From: Leptospira idonii
GTDB taxonomy: Bacteria > Spirochaetota > Leptospiria > Leptospirales > Leptospiraceae
Assembly: GCF_004770995.1 (NCBI RefSeq)
Contig: NZ_RQHW01000042.1
Location: forward strand, 62,001-126,000
DNA: 64,000 nt
Direction of reading: 5' to 3'
Both the position numbers and the translations under genes were made by a program. This document shows positions 8,056 to 16,987 of the stretch, in pieces (positions within the stretch are counted from its first letter, which is position 1; every line of letters begins with the position of its first letter). The notes under the pieces are model-generated. The model was not told where the DNA came from. It searched no databases and saw only the letters and a program-made list of their open reading frames with translations.

Positions 8056-9875
8056 AGTTCCTTAGGTTCTTTTTTTCTTTTTTAATTTTATCTCTCTGCC
8101 TTTGTTCCCCTGCACCCAAACAGGAAATTTCTTCTTTCTCCAAACTTAAAAAACCGGATGTTCTTTGGATCGTATTAGATTCGTTTCGAGGAGATTTGAT
8201 CGGACGTTACGGAGTGACGGATGAATTGGAAAAGTTCTCTTCGCAGAGTTACGTTTTTAAAAACCATTTGGTGAACTCTTCTTGGACAAGGCCTTCCACT
8301 CTAGTATTTTTCACAGGGAAATACGCTTCCAGAAATCCTGTGAATTTTTGGGATTACCCAGCTCCTAAGTCGGAAGCGGAAGCGTTTTATGTTTCCGAGC
8401 CGAATCCTTTGCCTAAGGTTTTAAAAGAAAAAGGAATGTACACCGTTATGGTGGGAAACAATCCCTTTCTTACGGATCGAAACGGGCTAGGTGTCGACGT
8501 AGGTTTCGAGTCTTTAAACGATTTTTCCCATCTAACTAATGATACACCGGTTATTACTCGTAAGGCGTTGGATGTGGTCTCTCAATTATCCGAGAGAAAG
8601 AAAACTCATCCTCAGAAAAACTTTTTTTTCTTTTTGAATTTTAACGATCCTCATAAACCATACACTCCTCCTCCCGGTTATGATTCCAAAATCAAAACGG
8701 ACGAGATTTTGGATGAGAAAAAAAGAGACTATCTGGGAGAAGTCGCTTATGTGGATGATCAGCTGAAAATCATATTCGATACCTTGAAAGAAAAAGGGTT
8801 ATGGGACAACACCTTGATTCTCATCACTGCCGATCACGGGGAAGTCATGAATTTCGCTCACTCCATTTCCCCTTTTACGGGAACCAATACCTATTACGGT
8901 CACGGACAAGATCTATTTCTGGAAAACATTCACGTTCCTCTTCTTTTAAAACTGCCTCATCAAAAAGATCATAAAACAATTGTTACTAGAACACGTTCCA
9001 TCGATATTTATCCCACGATATTGGAAGTGTTGGGACTCAAACCCCGATCTGATACGGATGGAAAAAGTCTGATTCCTGTGATGAACGGTTCGGAGACTAA
9101 GGACAGAATGTACTACGGGGAAACGAGATCGACACAAGGGATCGGACGGGAAAATCATTTCCTTCTCCAAAAGTCTTACCGGTTCCACGAACTGGGTAAA
9201 TTCTGGGAAGGTGCCGTAGGAAAAGAAGTATTTTATTATTATGATATTCAAAGAGACCCTGATCAGGTGTTTCCGTTTAAGTTTTTCGATATCTCTGAAG
9301 TGAAAGACTCAGCACTTACGGAAGAACAAAAAAGAAAGATAGAAGCTTTATGGAAAGAGATAAGAAAGATCGAACCCAAACTTCCTATCTATCATGTTCG
9401 AATCAATCGGGGTGCAAACGATCCGTCGATGTTATCCTGTAAAGTTCTTATTTCTGCAGGGCAGATCCGAATGATCGATTCGTTTCCCGAAACGGACATT
9501 CTTCAATGGAATAAATCTCCCCGATCCTTGGAATTGATTTGGAATTCGGATCCTTCTAAAAAAGGGAAAACCGATTTTATAGAGTTTTCTTTCGAAGTAT
9601 ATCCGGATGTATCTTTTCCTAATTTTTCTTTCTTTGTGAACGGAGTTAGGAAAAACGAAGAGAAATTAGGAATCGGTTCCTTTGATTTGTCACCAAATGG
9701 ATGTTACTTTAATTGCGAATCTTTGTTCGATGCACCTATCGGTTCTCCAGAACCTTCTTCGGAAACCCGTATGCAGATTTGGAGAGTGGGTGCTAATAAA
9801 AAAGAATATTCTCGTGCCGATCGATTGGAAACGGACGCTTTGGAGATTTTGAGAAAACAGGGTTACGTGCAGTAG
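8052..9875 (+). CDS. sulfatase-fold (alkaline phosphatase superfamily) lipoprotein
   Basis: A 607-residue secreted protein starting with TTG overlapping the previous stop; no ATG fits the signal peptide. Residues 1-18 form a lipoprotein signal ending LSLCLC. The sulfatase fold follows: VLWIVLDSFRGD (metal Asp), SSWTRPSTLVFFTGKY, NFNDPHKPYTPP, LITADHGE and HVPLLLKLP. The nucleophile position normally held by Cys/Ser (C-x-P-S-R) is Thr79 in TRPST, as in lipid phosphotransferases of the superfamily. Formylglycine-based sulfatase activity is therefore unlikely. The last ~150 residues form a beta-rich extra domain. Coupling to a flippase-like protein suggests work on envelope lipids or glycans (inference). 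Confidence 0.8.
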   Translation: MKFLRFFFSFLILSLCLCSPAPKQEISSFSKLKKPDVLWIVLDSFRGDLIGRYGVTDELEKFSSQSYVFKNHLVNSSWTRPSTLVFFTGKYASRNPVNFWDYPAPKSEAEAFYVSEPNPLPKVLKEKGMYTVMVGNNPFLTDRNGLGVDVGFESLNDFSHLTNDTPVITRKALDVVSQLSERKKTHPQKNFFFFLNFNDPHKPYTPPPGYDSKIKTDEILDEKKRDYLGEVAYVDDQLKIIFDTLKEKGLWDNTLILITADHGEVMNFAHSISPFTGTNTYYGHGQDLFLENIHVPLLLKLPHQKDHKTIVTRTRSIDIYPTILEVLGLKPRSDTDGKSLIPVMNGSETKDRMYYGETRSTQGIGRENHFLLQKSYRFHELGKFWEGAVGKEVFYYYDIQRDPDQVFPFKFFDISEVKDSALTEEQKRKIEALWKEIRKIEPKLPIYHVRINRGANDPSMLSCKVLISAGQIRMIDSFPETDILQWNKSPRSLELIWNSDPSKKGKTDFIEFSFEVYPDVSFPNFSFFVNGVRKNEEKLGIGSFDLSPNGCYFNCESLFDAPIGSPEPSSETRMQIWRVGANKKEYSRADRLETDALEILRKQGYVQ

Positions 9876-9920
9876 ATACTAAAACCGCATTAACCGACCG
9901 CATTATGATTCTGCATCGAA

Positions 9921-12900
9921 TCAATCATCATCCATATTCGTGACACTTACATTCGACGCATTCATATTGTTATAGTTCGTATCTGCGGAGACCGCAGGAT
10001 CCGTGATGATCGTATAAACGATGTTTCCATCCGTTATGAAATCATCCACTCCTGTGATCGTAACTACCTTCGGAGTGCTCCAACAATCCGCTCCAGGACA
10101 ATTCGCATCGAACTGAACCTGTGTCACTGCAATGGTTCCTTCCGCAGTGTTCGAGGAAGATAAAGGAATCGTCACTATGGAAGTCGGTTCGCTTCCTAAT
10201 CGAACGGTAAAGAATGCCGTTCCTCCCGCTTCCGTAGTGACCAGTCCTGAAGTAGGAGTGACGATGATCGATGCAGTATCGTTGTCGTTATTCGTGATGC
10301 TGACGGAAGGTAATGTTTGCCCGTTGAATCCGCTTCCCCCTCCCGCCATAGGTCCCAAATTGACCGCATAAATGATGTTACCGTCTGCTACAGAGTCGTC
10401 TATTCCTGTGATGATCACTTCCTGCATCGTATTCCAATTGGAGGTTGTGAAACTGAGAGAGGCGACTGACACCGTCCCTTCTGCGGTGTTCGAGCTAGCA
10501 ACAGGAATCGTGACAGTGGAGTTCGGTCTGGCTCTTAAACGCACTTGGAATCTGGCTTGTCCGCCTAATTCTGTTGTTGTGAGGGCAGGGGAAGAAACAA
10601 GCCCTCCTCCTGCATTGGGAGATGTGACACAGGAAGAAGCGGGAACTGCAGTCGTACATGGGACGATGTCGTACAATAATTCTATATTTTTTACATTGAG
10701 TGTGGCTGCGGAAAGATCCTTATACAAGACCGAACCTGTTCCTCCCGTGCTCGTTTCCGAGGAAGTAGCGGAGATAGATGCCGTATAGTTTTGGTCGCCG
10801 GAAGAACCTATATCTTGCCCGGTGATTGTGACGGTTTGCACCGTTCCATAGTTAGTTGGTGTAAAGGTAAGGGTGGACGGACTGAATCCTGCAATCCCGG
10901 AAGGAGTCGTATCCAGTTGGACCGTTATATCATCCACCGGCTGAGAAGTCAGCCTCAGGTCGAATGTGGCGGAGGCTCCCGATTCGGAAGTAAGAAGAGG
11001 GCTGGGAATGGAATTGGAAGTTAAGAACCCGGAAGTATCGTTATCCGTTAACGTCAAATTCAGATCGGTTGGATCATATCCGCTGTAGTATGCGTCGGAA
11101 GATGTGAGGGCTCCTATTTGAATGGGGCAGGTTATGGTTCCGTCATTCACCGCATCATCGTTCGGTGTGACTGTGAATTGATTGTGAGTTCCGGAAACAT
11201 TCCAATTGGATGCATTGATAGAAAGGGACGCAGGAGAGATTGCAAATTGGTTTACTGTCGGACTTGCAATCAACTGACAAGGATAAGCTGTACTTGTCGA
11301 CAATGGAATCGTGACGTTCCCCGTAGGCTCTTGCTGTAAAAAGACATAAACTGTGAATGCGGATGAGTTTTCCGCACGAGTTAGAGAAGGCGCTGCGATC
11401 GTTACTTTGTTCGCACCTATATCGTAGTTTGTCAGATTCGCAGTCGTTCCTGTGGCTCCTACGAAACTATTGTACCAGGAAGGAGTGGTGCCGGATTCCG
11501 TTCCCGATCCTACAGTGATCGTATAAGCAACATCCGCAGAATCTCCGTTATCTGGTTGTCCCCTGATGATTACGTCTACGGATGTGCTCCAGTTTGTACT
11601 GTCGAATGTATAAACCTTCGAATTCACTAATACGTCCGGGCCTGTTGAATCCAAAATTTTACCTTCGTTTCCGTTCGTTGTCGCCACAGTGACCGTGACC
11701 GTATTTCCTACGAGAGGACTGGTCGCTAACCGAATTTGGTAGGTTGTTTGCAGCCCGTTCTCTGCGGTGAACGCTTGAAAGCCGCTTCTTAATGCGAAGT
11801 TTACTTTAGGAGAAGGATTGTCGTCGTCGGTGATATTGATTGTGACGTCGCTCGGATTCATTCCTTCGTAATCCGTTCCCGATCCTGTGATCGCTCCTAA
11901 AGTGAATGTGTGAGAACGAATCGAAATTTCATCATAATCATCATTAGATGGAACGATCGTCACAGTTTGGGGAGTGTTCCAGTCCGCTTCTGTGAACGTT
12001 AAGCTGGAAGGACTGAATGTATATTGTGTCACATCGGGAGCATTGAAGGTTTCCGAACTGAGAGGGATAGTGACGGACCCTGCCGTACAATTTTCCAAAT
12101 TCGCAGGAGTGTTACAAGGAGCGGAATTCAATCGGACAGTGAACGTTCCGTTCATTCCTCCTTCCGTTAAGTTCAGAGTGGTTGCGGACAATGTGAATCC
12201 TTTCGTATCGTTGTCCGTAATGGAAACGGTTAGATTTCCAGTAGAAGTGTTGTATCCTGCAAAAGCGACATCCGGTCGAAGCCCTGTATAAAAAGAACCG
12301 GAAGCTAACGGTATATTGATGTTCACCGGGATGGTTCCGTCCGCAAAATCGTCCGCTACGGAACGAATCGTGATCGTCTGTGCGACATTCCATCCGCTAC
12401 TACTGTTTGCATCTGTGAAACTTCCCGCTCCTCCCGTCGTAGTGGTAAATGTTAGGCTGCGTGAACTTGTAGGATTGCCGGAGCTGTCTAGGATTACCGC
12501 TTCGGAAGTATCCGAACTTGTGATGGGACCTATGGTAACACTTGAACCGGGAAGAATGGAAAGCCTAATTTCAAAGGTGATGGTAGAAGTTCCGTCCTCC
12601 ACCATGGAGAGTGCGGAGGAGATATTCTGCAAAACTACTTTGGGAGCACCACTATCAATGTTTTGAGCGGATACGGAAGGTACGGAATGTCCGCTGTATT
12701 TCGCATCGGAAGAGGTAGCGTTGGCCAAAGTGATCGTCACCGATCTGTCTCCGTCCAAAGTTCCGTCGATCACGGAAGTGAGTGTGACCGTCTGAGGGCT
12801 GTTCCAGTTGGCGGTAGTGAATGTCAAACTGGAAGGAGAAACGGTGATTTCCGAAGTATCGCTGGATGTGATGCTGGGGATTTGTACATTGTTTGTCGGC

Positions 12901-14507
12901 TGGCTGTTGAGAACGACGGTGAAAGTGGTTGTAAACGGGCCTGCGTTTTCGTCCACCACCAAACCGGAAACAGGTGTCACTGTGAATCCTGCCGTATCAT
13001 CGTCTGTGACGGACATAGCGATCGAAGAAGGCAGAGATACTGAATCGTATCCTGTGTCTCTGGAACCGGAGCTGGTATCCACGCTTCCGAAACTCAAGTT
13101 TACGACTCTGGTATCTTCATCGATAGCATTGTTGATTCCAGATGCAGTGATGTTTTGCGGCACATTCCAGTTGGCAGGAGTGAACACCAAAGTTGTGGGA
13201 CTTACAGATACCAAACCGGGAAGTGAAGAAGCAATTCCCGCAATTGTGACGGTTGTCCCTGCGGGAGGTCTGGAATTGAGCCGGAAAGTGAATATCTGTG
13301 ACCCTCCGTTTTCGGAGAATGTGACCGCAGTGGAAGGGGATACGATGAAACCTCTCGTATCGTCGTCCATATTCGTTACCGAAGGAAATACAGGTCCCGG
13401 ATAACCGTTGTAATTCGTATCACTGGAGCTACCTGCACTCACTACTATGGTGACTGTTTGGTTTCCGTCCGCTTCAAAATCATCCAGTCCAGTAATGGTG
13501 ACTGTTTGAGGTGTGTTCCAATTGGAGGGGGTGAATACTAGGGAACTGGGAGACACCACTCCTTCCGTCGCCGGACTGGCAACTAATGAAGATATGGTGA
13601 CATTTCCGGTAGGGATCGTATTCATCACCACTGCAAAGGATGCGGTTCCTCCTGCTTCCGTAGTGACAGGAGAATTCAAACTAACAACCGTAAAACCGGC
13701 ACTGTCGTTGTCCGCATTGGTTCCCGTAGCTATAGGAACGGACTTTCCGTTATAGGAAGGATCTTCTGAAACGGTCAGCCCTGCGGAGATGATATAATTT
13801 TGAGGGCCGTCGATGGAAAAATCATCCACGCCGGTGATTTCGATGTATTGAGGAACATTCCAATTTTCGTATGTAAACACCAATTCCGTATTAGGTGCTG
13901 TCGCTTCTGTAACCACAGAGGAAGCGAAATTGCGAATTGTGACAGGCCTCATCGGCCTTGTCTGCAAAACATAATAGATTCTCGCTTTGAGTCCGCTCTC
14001 CGAAGTGAGTAAACCTGTCGTGGGATTTACGGCAACTCCCGAAGTTTCATCATCCGTATTTACTAATGAGACAACAGGAAGAGGTTGCCCCTGGAATCTT
14101 TTATCTTCCGTCGAAAAAGAACCGAATGTGATATTGTATGCTATATTCCCATCGCTCAAAACATCATCCACGCCTTTGATGAGGATGGTTTGAGATTGGA
14201 ACCAATTGGAAGGGGTGAATTCTATGTATGTATCCGAGATCACAGCTCCTTCCGTGGAGTCGGAAGTGGAAATGGGTCCGATCAGAACTGCGGAACTTGG
14301 CTCTTGGTTGAGTGAAACTTCGAAACTAGCCACTCTTCCCGATTCACTGGTGAACAAATACACATCCGCATCGTAAATGAGGCTTCCCGCTTTGATGCCT
14401 GACTGAAAAAAAGATCCGAAAAGTAGAAGCAGATTGGGACGTAATACGCTTGAGCAGGAAAAAGAGAGAAATAATAGCGTAATTATTGTTAATCGATGGA
14501 TCGTCAT
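9921..14507 (-). CDS. giant repeat lipoprotein with about twelve Calx-beta-like domains
   Basis: This 1528-residue protein begins with a lipoprotein signal (LLFLSFSC, Cys at about 18). From about residue 40 to the end it consists of about 12 tandem domains of 100-130 residues. Each has a TSESG or TEAGG start, a VTI strand, an FTPSNWNTPQTVTITG core, a DD..DG loop and an N-x-DDDT-x-GF end. The pattern resembles Calx-beta domains, whose acidic loops bind calcium. The gene ends exactly with a domain's final DDD. No enzymatic domain is present, so it is probably a surface or periplasmic adhesin or structural protein. It is a single gene convergent with the sulfatase-like gene. Confidence 0.82.
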   Translation of the reverse strand: MTIHRLTIITLLFLSFSCSSVLRPNLLLLFGSFFQSGIKAGSLIYDADVYLFTSESGRVASFEVSLNQEPSSAVLIGPISTSDSTEGAVISDTYIEFTPSNWFQSQTILIKGVDDVLSDGNIAYNITFGSFSTEDKRFQGQPLPVVSLVNTDDETSGVAVNPTTGLLTSESGLKARIYYVLQTRPMRPVTIRNFASSVVTEATAPNTELVFTYENWNVPQYIEITGVDDFSIDGPQNYIISAGLTVSEDPSYNGKSVPIATGTNADNDSAGFTVVSLNSPVTTEAGGTASFAVVMNTIPTGNVTISSLVASPATEGVVSPSSLVFTPSNWNTPQTVTITGLDDFEADGNQTVTIVVSAGSSSDTNYNGYPGPVFPSVTNMDDDTRGFIVSPSTAVTFSENGGSQIFTFRLNSRPPAGTTVTIAGIASSLPGLVSVSPTTLVFTPANWNVPQNITASGINNAIDEDTRVVNLSFGSVDTSSGSRDTGYDSVSLPSSIAMSVTDDDTAGFTVTPVSGLVVDENAGPFTTTFTVVLNSQPTNNVQIPSITSSDTSEITVSPSSLTFTTANWNSPQTVTLTSVIDGTLDGDRSVTITLANATSSDAKYSGHSVPSVSAQNIDSGAPKVVLQNISSALSMVEDGTSTITFEIRLSILPGSSVTIGPITSSDTSEAVILDSSGNPTSSRSLTFTTTTGGAGSFTDANSSSGWNVAQTITIRSVADDFADGTIPVNINIPLASGSFYTGLRPDVAFAGYNTSTGNLTVSITDNDTKGFTLSATTLNLTEGGMNGTFTVRLNSAPCNTPANLENCTAGSVTIPLSSETFNAPDVTQYTFSPSSLTFTEADWNTPQTVTIVPSNDDYDEISIRSHTFTLGAITGSGTDYEGMNPSDVTINITDDDNPSPKVNFALRSGFQAFTAENGLQTTYQIRLATSPLVGNTVTVTVATTNGNEGKILDSTGPDVLVNSKVYTFDSTNWSTSVDVIIRGQPDNGDSADVAYTITVGSGTESGTTPSWYNSFVGATGTTANLTNYDIGANKVTIAAPSLTRAENSSAFTVYVFLQQEPTGNVTIPLSTSTAYPCQLIASPTVNQFAISPASLSINASNWNVSGTHNQFTVTPNDDAVNDGTITCPIQIGALTSSDAYYSGYDPTDLNLTLTDNDTSGFLTSNSIPSPLLTSESGASATFDLRLTSQPVDDITVQLDTTPSGIAGFSPSTLTFTPTNYGTVQTVTITGQDIGSSGDQNYTASISATSSETSTGGTGSVLYKDLSAATLNVKNIELLYDIVPCTTAVPASSCVTSPNAGGGLVSSPALTTTELGGQARFQVRLRARPNSTVTIPVASSNTAEGTVSVASLSFTTSNWNTMQEVIITGIDDSVADGNIIYAVNLGPMAGGGSGFNGQTLPSVSITNNDNDTASIIVTPTSGLVTTEAGGTAFFTVRLGSEPTSIVTIPLSSSNTAEGTIAVTQVQFDANCPGADCWSTPKVVTITGVDDFITDGNIVYTIITDPAVSADTNYNNMNASNVSVTNMDDD

Positions 14508-14632
14508 CCCTATTTGGACCCTAGGAGAAGTACTGAGGAAAAATGACTTTCCTTTTCCTAGTTCACCTTATATATATAACGTATTAAAGCACTCACATTC
14601 TCTTACTTTTTTGGGAATGAGCCTTAGAAAAT
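14508..14632. promoter_or_regulatory. divergent promoter region of repeat lipoprotein and racemase-like gene
   Basis: This 125-base gap separates two divergent genes and should hold promoters for both. It is AT-rich in the middle, with TTATATATATAACG at 14568-14581 as the best -10-like stretch. I could not match convincing -35 boxes at standard spacing. Confidence 0.4.
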
Positions 14633-15826
14633 ATGACAAAATCGAATTCTTCCAATCCTACCGGCCCTTTAGAAGGGATAAAAGTTATTGACTTATCTCT
14701 TCTTTTGCCTGGCCCTCTTTGTTCCCAACATTTGGCCGATATGGGCGCCGAAGTGATCAAAATAGAGAACCCTCGTGCCTATGACGGCTCTCGTGCCATG
14801 TTCAAAGGTAACACCGGTTATCCTGCTCTTTTTATGATGCTCAACAGAAATAAAAAAGCGATCACTCTCAATTTGAAACGTCCTTCTTCCCAAGAGATTC
14901 TATTTAAACTTCTGGAAGATGCGGACATTCTGCTAGAAGGGTTTCGTCCCGATGGGATGGATAAGATGGGAATCGGTTACGAGGTTCTAAAGGAAAAATT
15001 TCCAAGGCTGATTTACTGCGGTATCTCCGGTTACGGGACCTCAGGGAAATATGTGGACTTTGCCGGACACGATTTAAACTATCTCGCCATTTCGGGAGTT
15101 TTGCATCAGACGGGAAATCCTCCTCGCCCTGCGGGCTTTCAGTTGGCGGATGTAGGAGGAGGAACTTTGACCGCGGTGTCCGCAATCTTGGCCGCTTTGT
15201 ACTACAGAGAGAAAACAGGAAAGGGTCAAAAGATAGACGTATCGATGACGGATGCTTCTCTCCAATTTCTTTCGTTATACGGCGGCATCCTATCTGCTTC
15301 CGGAAAAACTCCTGAAGCGGGGAATAACATTTTATCCGGCAAACTTCCCAACTATAATGTGTATCAAACCAAAGAAGGAAGGTATGTGGCGCTTGGGGCT
15401 TTGGAAGATATGTTTTTCCAAACCTTCTTAAAGGTGGCGGGAATGGAAAATCTTACGAAAGAATTTCCGATGACCGAAGAAAATCTTCCTATCATCAAAC
15501 AGAAATTAACCGATTATTTCGCCGGGAAAACTTTTTCCGACCTGGAACCTATTTTCAATAATGAAGATTCCTGCCTCAGCCCCATCCTTAGTATGGAAGA
15601 AGTGGCTAAAGATCCTCATTGGAAGGAAAGAAAAATGGTTTTCGAGACAAAACATGAAAAGTACGGAGATATACTTCAATTCGGTTCCCCCTTTCATTTT
15701 TCGGAGACGCCTTTTCAATATCGAATGGATCCGCCCGATCATGGACAACATACCGATGAAATTCTAAAATCTTTGGGTTATACGGAAGAGAAAATACAAG
15801 CATTTCGGAAAGATAGGGTCATTTGA
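14633..15826 (+). CDS. alpha-methylacyl-CoA racemase-like, CaiB/BaiF CoA-transferase family
   Basis: A 397-residue class III CoA-transferase-family enzyme. The start GPLEGIKVIDLS and AEVIKIENP are the family N-terminus. The racemase triad appears conserved: His146 in GHDLNYLAISG, Asp173 in LADVGGG and Glu258 in ALGALEDMFF. This favours a racemase (epimerising 2-methylacyl-CoA) over a CoA-transferase. Such activity lets branched-chain fatty acids enter beta-oxidation, which agrees with the dehydrogenase/thiolase genes at 43.9-46.5 kb. The gene stands alone on the plus strand. Exact substrate remains uncertain. Confidence 0.85.
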   Translation: MTKSNSSNPTGPLEGIKVIDLSLLLPGPLCSQHLADMGAEVIKIENPRAYDGSRAMFKGNTGYPALFMMLNRNKKAITLNLKRPSSQEILFKLLEDADILLEGFRPDGMDKMGIGYEVLKEKFPRLIYCGISGYGTSGKYVDFAGHDLNYLAISGVLHQTGNPPRPAGFQLADVGGGTLTAVSAILAALYYREKTGKGQKIDVSMTDASLQFLSLYGGILSASGKTPEAGNNILSGKLPNYNVYQTKEGRYVALGALEDMFFQTFLKVAGMENLTKEFPMTEENLPIIKQKLTDYFAGKTFSDLEPIFNNEDSCLSPILSMEEVAKDPHWKERKMVFETKHEKYGDILQFGSPFHFSETPFQYRMDPPDHGQHTDEILKSLGYTEEKIQAFRKDRVI

Positions 15827-15906
15827 TCTAGCCACTTGCTTTTTTTTCTAGCGGGATTAATTTTGTCCCAGGGCTCCTATATCATTGAGTTCGGCAAAAA
15901 TAAAAG

Positions 15907-16986
15907 ATGAAATTAATCCAAGCTTCCGACTTACACCTTTCCGATGCGAACGAGAGGGAATATTGTTTATCCGTCTTAGATGAAATTTTTAAAACCGCAA
16001 AAGATCTGTCTTGCGAAGGCATTCTTTTTTGCGGAGATATCTTCGATACATTTTCCGATCTGGAAAAATTAAGAACCGAGTTCGTTTCCCGCTCCAAACA
16101 ATTTCCCGGTAAAATTTATTTTCTGCCGGGAAACCACGAATGTTTGAGAAAAAAATCCAAAGGAGGAGGTTACTCCGATTTCGATTGGGGAGATCAAATT
16201 TTCATCATAGAAAAAGAACCATATCAAATTTTGAAACTCAATGATCTTGTGGAAATTTTGGGAATCCCTCATCAGGAGTCCTATGGCAATTTATTGACAG
16301 AACCTCCTCAAGGAAAATCCTCCCGCTTTCGCATCGGAATGGCGCACGCAGTCATTTCAGGAATGAGTTTCACGGGTTTTGAAACGGAAGAGGAAGGGGG
16401 AGGAGTTTTGGATTCCGGTCAATTGCAGTCGTTAGGTTGTGATTATGTGGCCGTCGGTCATATCCATAGAGCCAGGTCACAAAGGTTCGGAGACTGTTGG
16501 ATCGCTTATGCAGGTTCTTCCCGGGTTTGGAGAAAGGGAGAGTTCGGAAAACGGGGAGGATATCTTTTGGAAGTCACCGAAACGGGAATCACCAAAACCG
16601 ATTTGGAATGGAAGTCCGCCGGACAATATCGTGAAATCATAGTATCTCTTTTGTTAGATGGGAAACCGGAAAAAACCCCCTCAGATTATCTTTCTTCCTG
16701 CGGTCCTTCCGATTGGGTGAGAATGCGTTATTCCGGTTATGTGGAAACCATGTCCTATCTGAAAGAATTCGAAAAGGAAATTACGGAAGGATGGAGCACC
16801 AAACTTCGTATCGTCGAATTCGATTCGGATCAGTCGGAAGTAAAGGTGTTGAAAGATTTAGGGGAAAACCAATTCATCCGTCGTTTTTTGGATGTGATGG
16901 ACGGGAAGAGGACTTCTTTGGAACCGGAACTTTGGAACAGAGCCAAACTTTTGGGTTTGGAACTTCTTACGGAGGGAAAAAGATAA
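15907..16986 (+). CDS. SbcD/YhaO-like metallophosphoesterase (DNA repair exonuclease subunit)
   Basis: A 359-residue calcineurin-like phosphoesterase with the SbcD/Mre11 metal motifs in order: ASDLHL (D8, H10), LFCGDIFD, LPGNHE, a His in MAHAVISG, and GHIHRAR. These bind the two Mn ions used for DNA end cleavage. The C-terminal half is beta-rich like the capping domain of YhaO/SbcD. The next gene starts one base after its stop and encodes a Rad50/YhaN-type ATPase, so the two probably form a nuclease-ATPase complex for double-strand-end processing. Confidence 0.85.
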   Translation: MKLIQASDLHLSDANEREYCLSVLDEIFKTAKDLSCEGILFCGDIFDTFSDLEKLRTEFVSRSKQFPGKIYFLPGNHECLRKKSKGGGYSDFDWGDQIFIIEKEPYQILKLNDLVEILGIPHQESYGNLLTEPPQGKSSRFRIGMAHAVISGMSFTGFETEEEGGGVLDSGQLQSLGCDYVAVGHIHRARSQRFGDCWIAYAGSSRVWRKGEFGKRGGYLLEVTETGITKTDLEWKSAGQYREIIVSLLLDGKPEKTPSDYLSSCGPSDWVRMRYSGYVETMSYLKEFEKEITEGWSTKLRIVEFDSDQSEVKVLKDLGENQFIRRFLDVMDGKRTSLEPELWNRAKLLGLELLTEGKR

Positions 16987-16987
16987 T

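Noticed and set aside
10132..14315. Several long plus-strand open frames opposite the repeat lipoprotein
   Set aside because: They mirror the Thr/Ser/Val-rich repeat coding in the other strand, have no start signals and no recognisable domains.
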